From the NCBI GenBank assembly GCA_016789305.1, contig JAEURJ010000001.1:1-53825 (forward strand): DNA of 53,825 nucleotides. The letters run 5' to 3'. Source of the stretch: Anaerolineales bacterium (GTDB lineage Bacteria > Chloroflexota > Anaerolineae > Anaerolineales > Villigracilaceae). A model generated the notes under the pieces. The model searched no databases. It saw only the letters and a program-made list of their open reading frames with translations, and was not told the origin of the DNA. A program made the translations under genes and the position numbers. Shown here one piece after another: positions 37,194 through 44,499 of this stretch; the first letter of the stretch is position 1; every line of letters starts with the position of its first letter.

Positions 37194-38435
37194 ATGGACA
37201 ATCTTACACGGATCGCACGCAAGATCACTTTTATTTTATTTATCGAACAAAGTCTCGCTTCTGCCGGTTTTATTGCAGCCGCCACGTTGAATTCTATTGT
37301 CGGCGCAAACCTGAGTCATCATTCCAATTGGGCGGGTGTGCCCACTGCCATTTATCTTTTGGCGGGGGCATTCTCTGCGTATGCCTGGGGTTACATTATG
37401 GATGTAATTGGCCGTCGCGGCGGGTTGATGCTTGGGCTGTTCCTGGGCGTTCTTGGTTCCGCTTTTGCATTCATGGCGATTGTGCAGTCTTCATTTATTC
37501 TTTTTCTGGTTGGCATGATCTTTATGGGTATCGCCAATGCAGCAGTGCAATTGGGTCGTTTTGCTGCTGCGGAAGTTAATCCGCCGGATGCACGCGGGCG
37601 TGCTATTTCAAACGTAGTAATTGGCGGAACTTTCGGCGCGATATTTGGCCCGTGGCTCGTCGGTCCCATTGGGGTGTGGATTAAACCGATCGCTGGGGAT
37701 GAACTTGCGGGCGCTTACGCAATAAGTTTCATTCTCTTTTTAATAGGAATGGTAACGGTCTTTCTGGGACTTCGGCCTGATCCCCGCGAAATCGGCAGGG
37801 AGGTGGCTGAAAAATTCCCCGAAATGCAAGCAGGCTCGGGCACGGCGCGAAGCGTCCTTGAGGTATTGAGTCAGCCTGCTGCGCTGACGGCGGTCATCGC
37901 AATGTCTTTGGGGCAGGTGGTAATGGTTCTTGTGATGGTGATCACATCGCTGCACATGCGCGATCACCACCATATGCTGGGTGATATTTCATTTGTCATC
38001 TCGGCGCACACGATTGGCATGTATGCATTTTCCATCATTTCAGGCCGGCTGGCTGATCGCTTTGGACGCGAACCTGTTATTTTAACTGGCACCTTTACCT
38101 TGATCCTTGCCTGTCTTGCCGCCACCATTTCCCCGGATGTACTGCCCTTAAGTGTTGCGCTCTTTTTACTTGGCTTGGGCTGGAATTTTTGTTTCGTGGC
38201 AGGCTCGGCGTTATTTTCTGATCAACTTTCGCAGGTGGAACGCTCGCGGATGCAGGGATTCAGCGATTTGTTGGTTGGGTTGTCTTCAGCAATTGGTAGC
38301 TTGAGCAGCGGGCTGATCTTTGCCGCAGTGGGATATAACATGATGGCGTATATCAGCGCGGTTATTTCCCTGATCCCGTTGATTGTTGTTGTGGCATGGA
38401 TGATTCGAAAGAAGAGTACATTATCTGTGGCATGA
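37194..38435 (+). CDS. Major facilitator superfamily transporter
   Basis: This is a 413-residue secondary transporter with twelve predicted membrane segments. Loop 2-3 carries the MFS signature-like GYIMDVIGRRGGLM. The second half repeats it as SGRLADRFGREPVIL. Substrate cannot be inferred; the closest general feel is the drug/sugar-type MFS exporters. The ATG at 37194 has AGGA seven bases upstream; a GTG two codons earlier is possible. TATAAT at 37161-37166 is a candidate -10. It stands alone between two terminators. Confidence 0.88.
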   Translation: MDNLTRIARKITFILFIEQSLASAGFIAAATLNSIVGANLSHHSNWAGVPTAIYLLAGAFSAYAWGYIMDVIGRRGGLMLGLFLGVLGSAFAFMAIVQSSFILFLVGMIFMGIANAAVQLGRFAAAEVNPPDARGRAISNVVIGGTFGAIFGPWLVGPIGVWIKPIAGDELAGAYAISFILFLIGMVTVFLGLRPDPREIGREVAEKFPEMQAGSGTARSVLEVLSQPAALTAVIAMSLGQVVMVLVMVITSLHMRDHHHMLGDISFVISAHTIGMYAFSIISGRLADRFGREPVILTGTFTLILACLAATISPDVLPLSVALFLLGLGWNFCFVAGSALFSDQLSQVERSRMQGFSDLLVGLSSAIGSLSSGLIFAAVGYNMMAYISAVISLIPLIVVVAWMIRKKSTLSVA

Positions 38436-38466
38436 AAAAAGCGGCTCCATTTGGAGCCGCTTTTTT
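38435..38466 (+). terminator. Bidirectional terminator between convergent genes
   Basis: A GC-rich stem AGCGGCTCC/GGAGCCGCT flanked by A6 and T6 (38435-38449 and 38452-38466). It overlaps the MFS stop and ends four bases before the stop of the convergent gene, so it serves both. Confidence 0.93.
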
Positions 38467-38469
38467 GTT

Positions 38470-39150
38470 TTAGCGTTCGATCTTTTTGCCTTGTTTTGCA
38501 CCGCTGGGTCCGAGGCTTTTGCCGCCAGCTGGTTTTGCTTTTGTACCTGCACTGGATGGTTTGGCGGTGCCACCCTTGCCTGCCATTTTGCTCACAGTTT
38601 TGCCAACGGTGGCAAAGGCTAACTGCAGGGCTTGTTCGGTTTGAGCATCATCCAGACCGGTTTTCTTTGATAGCTCAGAAACCATGCCGCTTTGACGCAA
38701 CAGGTTGGGATCCACCTTGCCTGCGCTCATTTGGCCGAGCATGTCATCGAAGTCGAATGAATTCGAGTCACGGCCGGAAGTGGGATGATGAGCCAGTAAT
38801 TTATGGACCACGAATGAAATGACGATCATCGCGATTTCAGGCGGGATATTCGCTTTCTTGGCAAGAGGTGCGACGAACGGCGAAAGCAACGCCATGATCG
38901 GATCATCGGCTGCGCCGGTCGTGGAACCTGCCTGACCGCCGATTACGGTTTCCAGCAAACCCATCATTCCACTGAGGTCGGTACCACCGCTGGTATTCGG
39001 GTTGATAGGGGCATGTGTTTGGGTAGTGGGTTGTGTTGCCGCTCCCAATAAATTTCCGATCAGGCTGGCCATCGGGTCCGCGCCTGCCTGGGATGTGCTG
39101 CCCTGTTGGCGTGAATCCACGAGCACTTTGAGAAGATCTTCCATTGACAT
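38470..39150 (-). CDS. Hypothetical protein with a DUF937-like N-terminus and a basic tail
   Basis: A 226-residue soluble protein I do not firmly recognise. The N-terminal MEDLLKVLVDSRQ with a Gly/Thr/Gln-rich stretch recalls DUF937/YidB-like proteins. The middle (about 90-200) is helical, with FVAPLAKKANIPPEIAMIVISFVVHKLLAHH and LSKKTGLDDAQTEQALQLAF. The last 40 residues are Lys/Gly/Ala/Ser-rich and disordered-looking (AKPSSAGTKAKPAGGK), possibly nucleic-acid or wall contacting. AAGGAG stands eight bases before the ATG at 39150. It lies downstream of, and in the same direction as, the FmdB-type gene, with a terminator between. Confidence 0.7.
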   Translation of the reverse strand: MSMEDLLKVLVDSRQQGSTSQAGADPMASLIGNLLGAATQPTTQTHAPINPNTSGGTDLSGMMGLLETVIGGQAGSTTGAADDPIMALLSPFVAPLAKKANIPPEIAMIVISFVVHKLLAHHPTSGRDSNSFDFDDMLGQMSAGKVDPNLLRQSGMVSELSKKTGLDDAQTEQALQLAFATVGKTVSKMAGKGGTAKPSSAGTKAKPAGGKSLGPSGAKQGKKIER

Positions 39151-39183
39151 GATATTTTCTCCTTGGGAAAAATAAAACAAAAA

Positions 39184-39201
39184 GGCGGCGCTTTTGCCGC
39201 C
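39184..39201 (-). terminator. Terminator of the FmdB-type gene
   Basis: GGCGGC (39184-39189) and GCCGCC (39196-39201) form a short GC stem. On the minus strand it is followed by TTTTTGTTTTATTT. It lies 16 bases after the stop. Confidence 0.75.
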
Positions 39202-39216
39202 GCGCTTCTTGTACGA

Positions 39217-39507
39217 CTACTCCGACGAGCTTTCGGTTGAAGCTTTGGTTTCAGGCTTACTCTCTGCCTTACTTTCAGACTTGCCTTCCTTTTTGCTGGT
39301 CTTGGTTTTGCTGGAGTCACCGGAGGGAGACTTGTGATCTGTAGCGTAAAAGCCGGAACCTTTGAAAATGATCTTGGTGGGGGTGATCACCTTCTTCAAC
39401 GCTTTTTTTCGGCACTCGGGACACGTTTTCAAAGGGACGTCTGTAAAGGATTGATGGCGTTCAAACTGTACTCCACAGTTTTCACAACGATACGTATAGA
39501 CTGGCAT
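39217..39507 (-). CDS. FmdB-family zinc-ribbon protein
   Basis: This 96-residue protein opens with MPVYTYRCENCGVQFE and has a second pair CPECR, giving a four-cysteine zinc ribbon (CxxC...CxxC) of the FmdB/CxxC family, often regulatory. KIIFKGSGFYATDHK follows as in other members, then a Lys/Ser/Glu-rich low-complexity tail of about 45 residues. The start at 39507 fits the family and has AAGGAG upstream; the frame extends to 39609 but that part is shadow. It has a consensus promoter of its own and is divergent from the selenoprotein gene. Confidence 0.88.
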   Translation of the reverse strand: MPVYTYRCENCGVQFERHQSFTDVPLKTCPECRKKALKKVITPTKIIFKGSGFYATDHKSPSGDSSKTKTSKKEGKSESKAESKPETKASTESSSE

Positions 39508-39546
39508 TGCTTTTTCTCCTTGCTTCTTTCTAAAGCGAACTGCGGC

Positions 39547-39575
39547 ATTATAGCGGTTATGGGAGGGGGTGACAA
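39547..39575 (-). promoter_or_regulatory. Consensus promoter of the FmdB-type gene
   Basis: Minus-strand TTGTCA (39570-39575) and TATAAT (39547-39552) with a 17-base spacer. The transcript would start about 35 bases before the ATG. Confidence 0.75.
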
Positions 39576-39599
39576 GCCTTGGACGCGCCATGTTATAAT
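39570..39599 (+). promoter_or_regulatory. Promoter of the SelW-like gene and trpS
   Basis: TATAAT at 39594-39599 with TGACAA at 39570-39575 18 bases upstream. The -35 region is the same six bases that serve the divergent fmdB promoter, so the two directions may compete. Confidence 0.55.
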
Positions 39600-39626
39600 T
39601 TTCTAACAATTTTCCCGGAGATGACT

Positions 39627-39869
39627 ATGCTGAAAATCGAGATCGTTTACTGCGCGGTCTGACACTACACCAATCGGGCCGTGGGCCTGGGCACGGAATT
39701 GTTGGAGCATTTTGAACATCTCATCGAATCGCTGACGTTAATTCCCTCGGAGGGTGGCAGGTTTGAGGTCAGTGTGAACGGGCAGTTGATCTATTCCAAG
39801 CTGGCAACAAAGCGTCACGCAGAAGCGGGCGAGATCGTAAATCTCATTTCAAAGATGGTTGAAGGATGA
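39627..39869 (+). CDS. selW: SelW-like selenoprotein (CxxU, in-frame TGA as Sec)
   Basis: From the ATG at 39627 (GGAG seven bases upstream) the frame reads MLKIEIVYCAV, then TGA at 39660-39662, then HYTNRAVGLGTELLEHFEHLI and on to a TGA stop, 80 residues with Sec12. Members of the Rdx/SelW family have the redox motif CxxU at this place, after a beta-strand, and a conserved helix and GxFEVxVNGxLIYSK strand; here GGRFEVSVNGQLIYSKL. A scan that treats TGA only as stop would find just the part from a GTG at 39681. The family makes small thioredoxin-fold redox proteins. It lies three bases before trpS and shares its promoter. The genes for Sec insertion (selA, selB, selC, selD) are not in the window. 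Confidence 0.87.
39674..39690 (+). promoter_or_regulatory. Candidate bacterial SECIS hairpin
   Basis: Seven-pair stem (39674-39680 with 39684-39690, two G-U) with a GTG loop at 39681-39683. The loop lies about 19-21 bases after the TGA, within the range known for bacterial SECIS elements, and it holds a G. It is inside the reading frame as expected. Confidence 0.5.
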
Positions 39870-39872
39870 CGA

Positions 39873-40859
39873 ATGGCTAAAAAAGGCAGAGTTTTTTCGG
39901 GCGCGCGTCCCACGGGACGGCAGCATTTGGGGAATTATCTGGGCGCGATCAAGAATTACGTATCCATGCAGGCGGAATACGATTGTGTGTATTGTATTGT
40001 CGATGTCCATGCGTTGACCACGGTGGAAACCACGCAGGAATTAAAGTTAAACACGTTTGAAATGGCGTTGGATTGGCTCGCAGCCGGCATTCGCCCGGAC
40101 GAGTCCATCCTGTTTGTACAATCGCATGTTCCGGAAGTAATGGAACTTCACACCTATCTTTCAATGGTGACTCAATTTGGAAAGTTGACTGACCTGCCAA
40201 CCTTTAAAGAAAAAGTTCGTCAGCAGCCTGAGAACGTAAATTATGGCCTGGTCGGCTATCCTGTGTTGATGACCGCTGACATTGTTTTGTACAAAACAGA
40301 TATTGTACCGGTTGGAATCGATCAGGCGCCTCATATCGAATTTGCGCGCGAAATCGTGCGTTCCTTTAATTATCGCTATAACACCAAAGTGTTGATTGAG
40401 CCTCAAGTGAAACATACTGAAGTTTTGAAAGTGGTTGGTATTGATGGCAAAGACAAGATGGGCAAAAGCCTGAACAATCACATCGAGCTTGCTTCCACGC
40501 CGGAAGAGACTGTCAAGCGTGTGCGCGAAATGGTCACAGACCCGGCGCGCCAGAGAAAAACCGACCCCGGTAACCCGGATGTGTGCAATGTGTTCACCAT
40601 GCATAAGCTTTTCTCTCCACAAGAAGAAGTGGACATGATCAATGTTGAATGCCGCAAAGCCGGCATTGGTTGTGTGGATTGCAAACTTCGTTATGCCAAT
40701 AACTTGAACAAGAATCTTGAGCCATTCCGCGCCAAGCGAACAGAGCTTGCATCGCAGGAAAGTTATGTGCAAGATGTGCTAAATGATGGTGCCAAACGCG
40801 CCCGCGCCATTGCTCAACAGACCATGGTTGAAGTTCGCGAAGCAATGCAATTGCCGTAA
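39873..40859 (+). CDS. trpS: Tryptophanyl-tRNA synthetase with a four-cysteine (Fe-S type) motif
   Basis: This class I synthetase charges tRNA-Trp. The 328-residue protein has the HIGH motif as HLGN (18-21, in [10 protein letters not shown]), the KMSKS motif as KMGKS (195-199) and [14 protein letters not shown] as in TrpRS. The C-terminal domain carries C238, C260, C267 and C270, spaced C-x21-C-x6-C-x2-C. This is nearly the spacing of the [4Fe-4S] cluster in Thermotoga TrpRS. It starts three bases after the selenoprotein stop. Dtd overlaps in function: the next gene proofreads misacylated tRNAs. Confidence 0.95.
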   Translation: MAKKGRVFSGARPTGRQHLGNYLGAIKNYVSMQAEYDCVYCIVDVHALTTVETTQELKLNTFEMALDWLAAGIRPDESILFVQSHVPEVMELHTYLSMVTQFGKLTDLPTFKEKVRQQPENVNYGLVGYPVLMTADIVLYKTDIVPVGIDQAPHIEFAREIVRSFNYRYNTKVLIEPQVKHTEVLKVVGIDGKDKMGKSLNNHIELASTPEETVKRVREMVTDPARQRKTDPGNPDVCNVFTMHKLFSPQEEVDMINVECRKAGIGCVDCKLRYANNLNKNLEPFRAKRTELASQESYVQDVLNDGAKRARAIAQQTMVEVREAMQLP

Positions 40860-40905
40860 ACAAGTGTGGGCGCGGTGTACTCGCCCATGTGATTTATCTT
40901 TTCTC

Positions 40906-41343
40906 ATGCGTGTTCTGATTCAGCGAGTTTCCCAAGCCAGTGTAACTGTCGATCAGCAGACCATTTCCAAAATCGGAAAAGGCTTGCTGATTTTATTGGG
41001 TATCGGTCATGCAGATGGGGAGGAGCAAACACAGTTTCTCGCCGAAAAAGTCGCCAATCTTCGCATCTTTGAAGATGAACAGGGGAAAACGAATTTATCT
41101 GTTCTCGATGTAAAAGGGGAGGCAATTGTTGTTTCTCAATTTACTTTGTATGCCGATACCCGCAAAGGAAGGCGTCCTTCTTTCATTGATGCAGCGTTGC
41201 CTGAGGTTGCTTCACCTTTGGTTGACCGATTTATTGAATTGTTGAAGGGTTTTGGTGTGCCAACTCAAGCCGGTCAATTTGGCGCGCACATGCAGGTGGA
41301 AATCCACAACGATGGACCGGTTACCATATGGCTGGAAAAATAA
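40906..41343 (+). CDS. dtd: D-aminoacyl-tRNA deacylase
   Basis: Dtd removes D-amino acids from tRNAs, for example D-Tyr. The 145-residue protein begins [13 protein letters not shown], typical for the family, and carries the catalytic SQFTLYAD motif with the threonine and the Gly-Pro motif in [10 protein letters not shown]. An upstream in-frame start at 40783 would overlap trpS and is rejected. No strong Shine-Dalgarno is seen. One base separates its stop from the next ATG. Confidence 0.95.
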   Translation: MRVLIQRVSQASVTVDQQTISKIGKGLLILLGIGHADGEEQTQFLAEKVANLRIFEDEQGKTNLSVLDVKGEAIVVSQFTLYADTRKGRRPSFIDAALPEVASPLVDRFIELLKGFGVPTQAGQFGAHMQVEIHNDGPVTIWLEK

Positions 41344-41344
41344 A

Positions 41345-42646
41345 ATGAAAAATTTTTTCCAACGGAATCTTGTTGTTATTCAACTTATCATTTTATTTTT
41401 TTATATTTTCGCACGCGTGTCTACAACATTGCCTGCCTTGCATGCCCCGCGCGAACTGGCGGATACAAAAGTATATGTAAATGTTTCCAATCGACAAATT
41501 CTTGGCGAAAACTTTTTGTATGTAGATCGACCCTTTGCATTTCCGCTTCTTTTGCAGATCGTGGATCGGGATTTTGAATCTGCTGCGATGATCCAGTTGG
41601 GACTCACGCTCGTTGCCTGGAGTCTGCTGGCTTTCATGATCTCCGTCTCTTTTCGACCGATCGGCCTGCGTCTCTTTTCATTTGTCATAATCCTTGCCTT
41701 GAGTCTTGTCCGTCATCTCGCCGGCTGGGACTTTGTGATGATGACCGAGTCATTCTCGATTTCGTTTTTTGTCTTGTTGATTTGCTGTGGAATTTGGCTG
41801 CTACAGGGCTGGCGATGGGATAAAGTTATTCTGCTTTCCATTGTTGCTTTCATTTTTGCGTTCACGCGCGATACAAATGCCTATATCCTTGCCATGTTCG
41901 CGGGGATGACCGTGCTTTCCGTCATCTTGCGCTGGGCCAAGCCTCGAGCATTGATCCTCGCAGGTATTTTCCTCGCCATCTTTTTCGTCAACAACCTCAG
42001 CGCGGATATGAGCCTGCGTTGGACGTTTCCGTTTATCAACGTGGTGGGCAAGCGTATTCTTCCATACACGGCTTTGCTACAGACCTTTGAAGCCTGTGGA
42101 ATGCCCGTGACACCCGAGTTGTTGGCTCAGGCCGGCATCTTCGCCAATGGAAATGATCGTGCCTTTTTGGATGACCCTGCCCTTGAAGGTTTCCGCAACT
42201 GGGTGATGGAAGACGGCAAGTCCTGTTATATGAAGTGGCTCGTGACCAACCCTGTGACAAGCATCGGCTCTGTCCTCCGTGAATTCGATGGTTTGATCTA
42301 TTTCGAAGATGTGAACAAGTATTTTTCAAGAAAATATACCGACCTGCTTCCTTCGCGGCTGGAACGGCTCTTGTATCCCGTCCATCTTGTGACTTGGATT
42401 TGGATGGGTCTCACTCTACTTGCCCTTGCAGCCCTCTATAAAAAAGCGTGGCGTGAGAACAGTTTGTGGGTTGCGTACATCATGCTGTGCCTGACGATCT
42501 TTCCGCATTTGTTCATCACCTGGCACGGTGATTCCATGGCTGTGGAGCGGCATTCACTTTCGGTTGGTTTGCAGATCTCCCTTACACTGTGGCTATTTAT
42601 TTTTCTTGCGCTTGAAAAGGGCGCAGGATATTTTCAGCGAAGTTAA
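41345..42646 (+). CDS. Polytopic membrane protein, glycosyltransferase-like, unknown function
   Basis: This 433-residue integral membrane protein has about ten hydrophobic segments. The first is at about residues 8-28. A large outside loop with GMPVTPELLAQAGIF and the DDPALEGFRNWVMEDGKSCYMKWL stretch is at about 255-300. The layout resembles GT-C-type glycosyltransferases that use lipid-linked sugars, but I see no diagnostic acidic motif. It begins one base after dtd, so it is cotranscribed. Homologues are probably common in related genomes, but function is not deducible. Confidence 0.72.
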   Translation: MKNFFQRNLVVIQLIILFFYIFARVSTTLPALHAPRELADTKVYVNVSNRQILGENFLYVDRPFAFPLLLQIVDRDFESAAMIQLGLTLVAWSLLAFMISVSFRPIGLRLFSFVIILALSLVRHLAGWDFVMMTESFSISFFVLLICCGIWLLQGWRWDKVILLSIVAFIFAFTRDTNAYILAMFAGMTVLSVILRWAKPRALILAGIFLAIFFVNNLSADMSLRWTFPFINVVGKRILPYTALLQTFEACGMPVTPELLAQAGIFANGNDRAFLDDPALEGFRNWVMEDGKSCYMKWLVTNPVTSIGSVLREFDGLIYFEDVNKYFSRKYTDLLPSRLERLLYPVHLVTWIWMGLTLLALAALYKKAWRENSLWVAYIMLCLTIFPHLFITWHGDSMAVERHSLSVGLQISLTLWLFIFLALEKGAGYFQRS

Positions 42647-42716
42647 AAGCCTGTTCGTTGAATCAATTGTCCCTGAGAATGAAGCGTATCTTATCCCCAG
42701 ATTGGTGTCAATTTAA

Positions 42717-43211
42717 ATGAATCCTTCCGTCAAGCCCAATGCATTGCAAAAATTGATCCATCGAATTTTGATGTTGAAATGGATTTCAGCATTTCTAGCC
42801 CTCGTCCTTTATCGGCTGGATGGGATCGTGTTGAAGTTGACGAATGAGAAGCATACAGTGACGGAAATCGTCGGGCTGCCGATCATTCAGTTGACCACGA
42901 TCGGTGCGAAAACTGGCGAGTCTCGTACCATGCCGCTGGTCAGCTTGTTCGATGGAGAAAAGATCGCTTTGATCGGCTCGAATTTTGGGCGTAAGCCAAA
43001 CCCGGGCTGGTATTACAACTTGAAGGCCAATCCTGTGTGTACCGTTCAATTCAACGGACGGACCAGCCAATATGTTGCCCGCCAAACCGTGGGGGAGGAG
43101 CGCGAGAAGTATTGGCAGATGGCTGTTTCCTATTATCGCGGCTACGATTTATACAAAAAACGGGCTTCCCACAGGGTAATTCCGGTGATCGTGCTCGAGC
43201 CTGTTAAATAA
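42717..43211 (+). CDS. Deazaflavin (F420)-dependent nitroreductase-like protein (Ddn family)
   Basis: This 164-residue protein has the Ddn-family core LTTIGAKTGESRTMPLVSLFDGEKIALIGSNFG followed by KPNPGWYYNLKANP. These proteins form a split beta-barrel that binds F420 or a flavin and reduces quinones or nitro compounds. The N-terminus (1-45) is hydrophobic and may associate with the membrane. No Shine-Dalgarno precedes the ATG at 42717, and the upstream 70 bases contain no other gene. If F420 is the cofactor, the organism should carry the F420 pathway (cofC-H), not visible here. Confidence 0.85.
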   Translation: MNPSVKPNALQKLIHRILMLKWISAFLALVLYRLDGIVLKLTNEKHTVTEIVGLPIIQLTTIGAKTGESRTMPLVSLFDGEKIALIGSNFGRKPNPGWYYNLKANPVCTVQFNGRTSQYVARQTVGEEREKYWQMAVSYYRGYDLYKKRASHRVIPVIVLEPVK

Positions 43212-43280
43212 TTGCCAAGATGAGAAAATTATGATAAAGTTAATTTTGTAGGATGCAAGTAGGTTTTCGTTAGGAAGTAG

Positions 43281-43322
43281 AAAGACGACGGCTCAACGCA
43301 CTTCTTTGAGTCGTCTTTTTTT
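43281..43322 (+). terminator. Terminator or leader hairpin before the cold-shock gene
   Basis: Nine-base arms (43281-43289 and 43310-43318) with an inner short stem, followed by a run of T to 43322. It lies 70 bases after the Ddn-type gene and 64 before csp. A possible promoter (TTGCCA, 17 bases, TAAAGT from 43213) lies upstream, so the hairpin may be in the csp leader and act as an attenuator. Confidence 0.65.
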
Positions 43323-43385
43323 AGACCGTCCGATAGAAGACATACTTCGCCACCATTTTTTTTCTTTTTTTGCTTAGGAGGCAAA

Positions 43386-43595
43386 ATGTCAGAACGTATT
43401 GTCGGTACGGTCAAGTGGTTCAACGGTTCGAAGGGTTACGGCTTTCTCGAACGCGAAGGTGGCCCGGATGTGTTCGTCCACTTTTCTGCGATCAAGGCCG
43501 AAGGCTTCAAAAACCTGCAAGAAGGCCAGAAGGTGGAATTCACCATCGAAAAAGGCCCCAAGGGTTTGCAGGCCGCTGACGTCGTAATTCTTTAA
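43386..43595 (+). CDS. Cold-shock domain protein
   Basis: A 69-residue single-stranded nucleic-acid binding protein of the CspA family. RNP1 is KGYGFL (residues 17-22 region) and RNP2 is VFVHFS. The usual start [14 protein letters not shown] is complete. These proteins act as RNA chaperones and antiterminators. AGGAGG stands seven bases before the ATG, and the long leader is typical of cold-shock genes. It ends with its own terminator. Confidence 0.97.
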   Translation: MSERIVGTVKWFNGSKGYGFLEREGGPDVFVHFSAIKAEGFKNLQEGQKVEFTIEKGPKGLQAADVVIL

Positions 43596-43608
43596 TTGCG
43601 ATTTGACC

Positions 43609-43642
43609 AAAAGAGCTTCGTCGTGAGACGGGGCTCTTTTTT
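43609..43642 (+). terminator. Rho-independent terminator of the cold-shock gene
   Basis: Fourteen-base arms (43609-43622 and 43627-43640) with two G-U pairs and a GTGA loop, followed by Ts, begin 13 bases after the stop. Confidence 0.9.
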
Positions 43643-43732
43643 GTTAAGAACAGAGATTTTGAGATGTCTCTCGCATTTCTCTGAGTGCTCTGCCTGCACT
43701 GGGCCGCAGGCACACGTGTGGCGAAGTGAGGA
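43643..43732. other. Spacer with two palindromes downstream of the DHOD-like gene
   Basis: TGCCTGC/GCAGGCA arms at 43691-43697 and 43706-43712 form a hairpin, and CACACGTGTG at 43711-43720 is a perfect palindrome. Neither is followed by a U-run. They may end the minus-strand transcript of the DHOD-like gene. Confidence 0.4.
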
Positions 43733-44485
43733 TTAAGAAATAGTCGCTTCTTTCGGGACCCACAAGCTGGCATCTACCTGAACAGCCATTGCCCCGGCTG
43801 ACAGAGAATCTGCCACATCCTTTTCGTTCCAGATTCCTCCGCTGGCGATGATGGGGATATCCAATTTTGAAGCAGAATGAATCACATCGAGTATCCGAGG
43901 AAAGAGCGAGGGACCGTAGAGTCTGCCGGTGACCAGAGATGAGGAATCAGGATTAAGTGCGCCGCGGGGAGGGGAAATGCTAATCGCCTGTGCGCCGTCT
44001 TGAATCAATTTTGGACCAAGCGATAAGACTTGTTCGATGGGTAATGAAAAAATCAATGGGATTTCTCCGAGGCACATTTCGAGAGTCATGAGAATAATGT
44101 CATCGGACAACAGGGGAGCGAAGCCAAGTTCAACTGCCATGACGCTTTCAATCGCTTCGAGTGACTCCACCATTTTCTTCGTCTCTTCGGGCCGGTCCGC
44201 CATCAAGTTGACGATGATCGACATCCCAGACCTTGCCCAGCGGCTTTCATATTTCTTTACCGCAGAAGATAAACCCGGATTCGGCAAGCCGGTATGTAGC
44301 AGGAATCCGCCGGGGTATTCGATCATGGCCGGTTGGGGAGTAGGCAGGCGCGGGCGCAGGCTGAGCGGATTGGTCACAAAGGCGCCGAAGGAATCAAAAT
44401 CAATTCCATTGCGGGGGTCTGGAGTGAATCCCAAAGATCCCGCCGCGTTCATGAGTGGTTTGCTAAAATAGAGGTCGCGTTTCAT
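43733..44485 (-). CDS. Dihydroorotate-dehydrogenase-like flavoprotein, non-canonical
   Basis: A 250-residue TIM-barrel protein resembling class 1 dihydroorotate dehydrogenase (PyrD). It opens with PLMNAAGSLGF, has TNPLSLRPRLPTPQP at the place of the TLxPRxGNPxPR motif, and ends with IPIIASGGIWNEKDVADSLSAGA for FMN-phosphate binding. The catalytic cysteine or serine loop with NCPN is replaced by LGFAPLLS, and it is about 50 residues shorter than PyrD. It is therefore probably a paralogue with another role. Its ATG has no Shine-Dalgarno and lies only 14 bases from the start of the divergent CoA-transferase gene. Confidence 0.7.
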   Translation of the reverse strand: MKRDLYFSKPLMNAAGSLGFTPDPRNGIDFDSFGAFVTNPLSLRPRLPTPQPAMIEYPGGFLLHTGLPNPGLSSAVKKYESRWARSGMSIIVNLMADRPEETKKMVESLEAIESVMAVELGFAPLLSDDIILMTLEMCLGEIPLIFSLPIEQVLSLGPKLIQDGAQAISISPPRGALNPDSSSLVTGRLYGPSLFPRILDVIHSASKLDIPIIASGGIWNEKDVADSLSAGAMAVQVDASLWVPKEATIS

Positions 44486-44499
44486 AGTGAAGGAGAATT

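Noticed and set aside
39681..39869. Short protein starting at a GTG just after the TGA
   Set aside because: It lacks the first beta-strand and CxxU of SelW and has no ribosome-binding site; the selenoprotein reading from 39627 is better.
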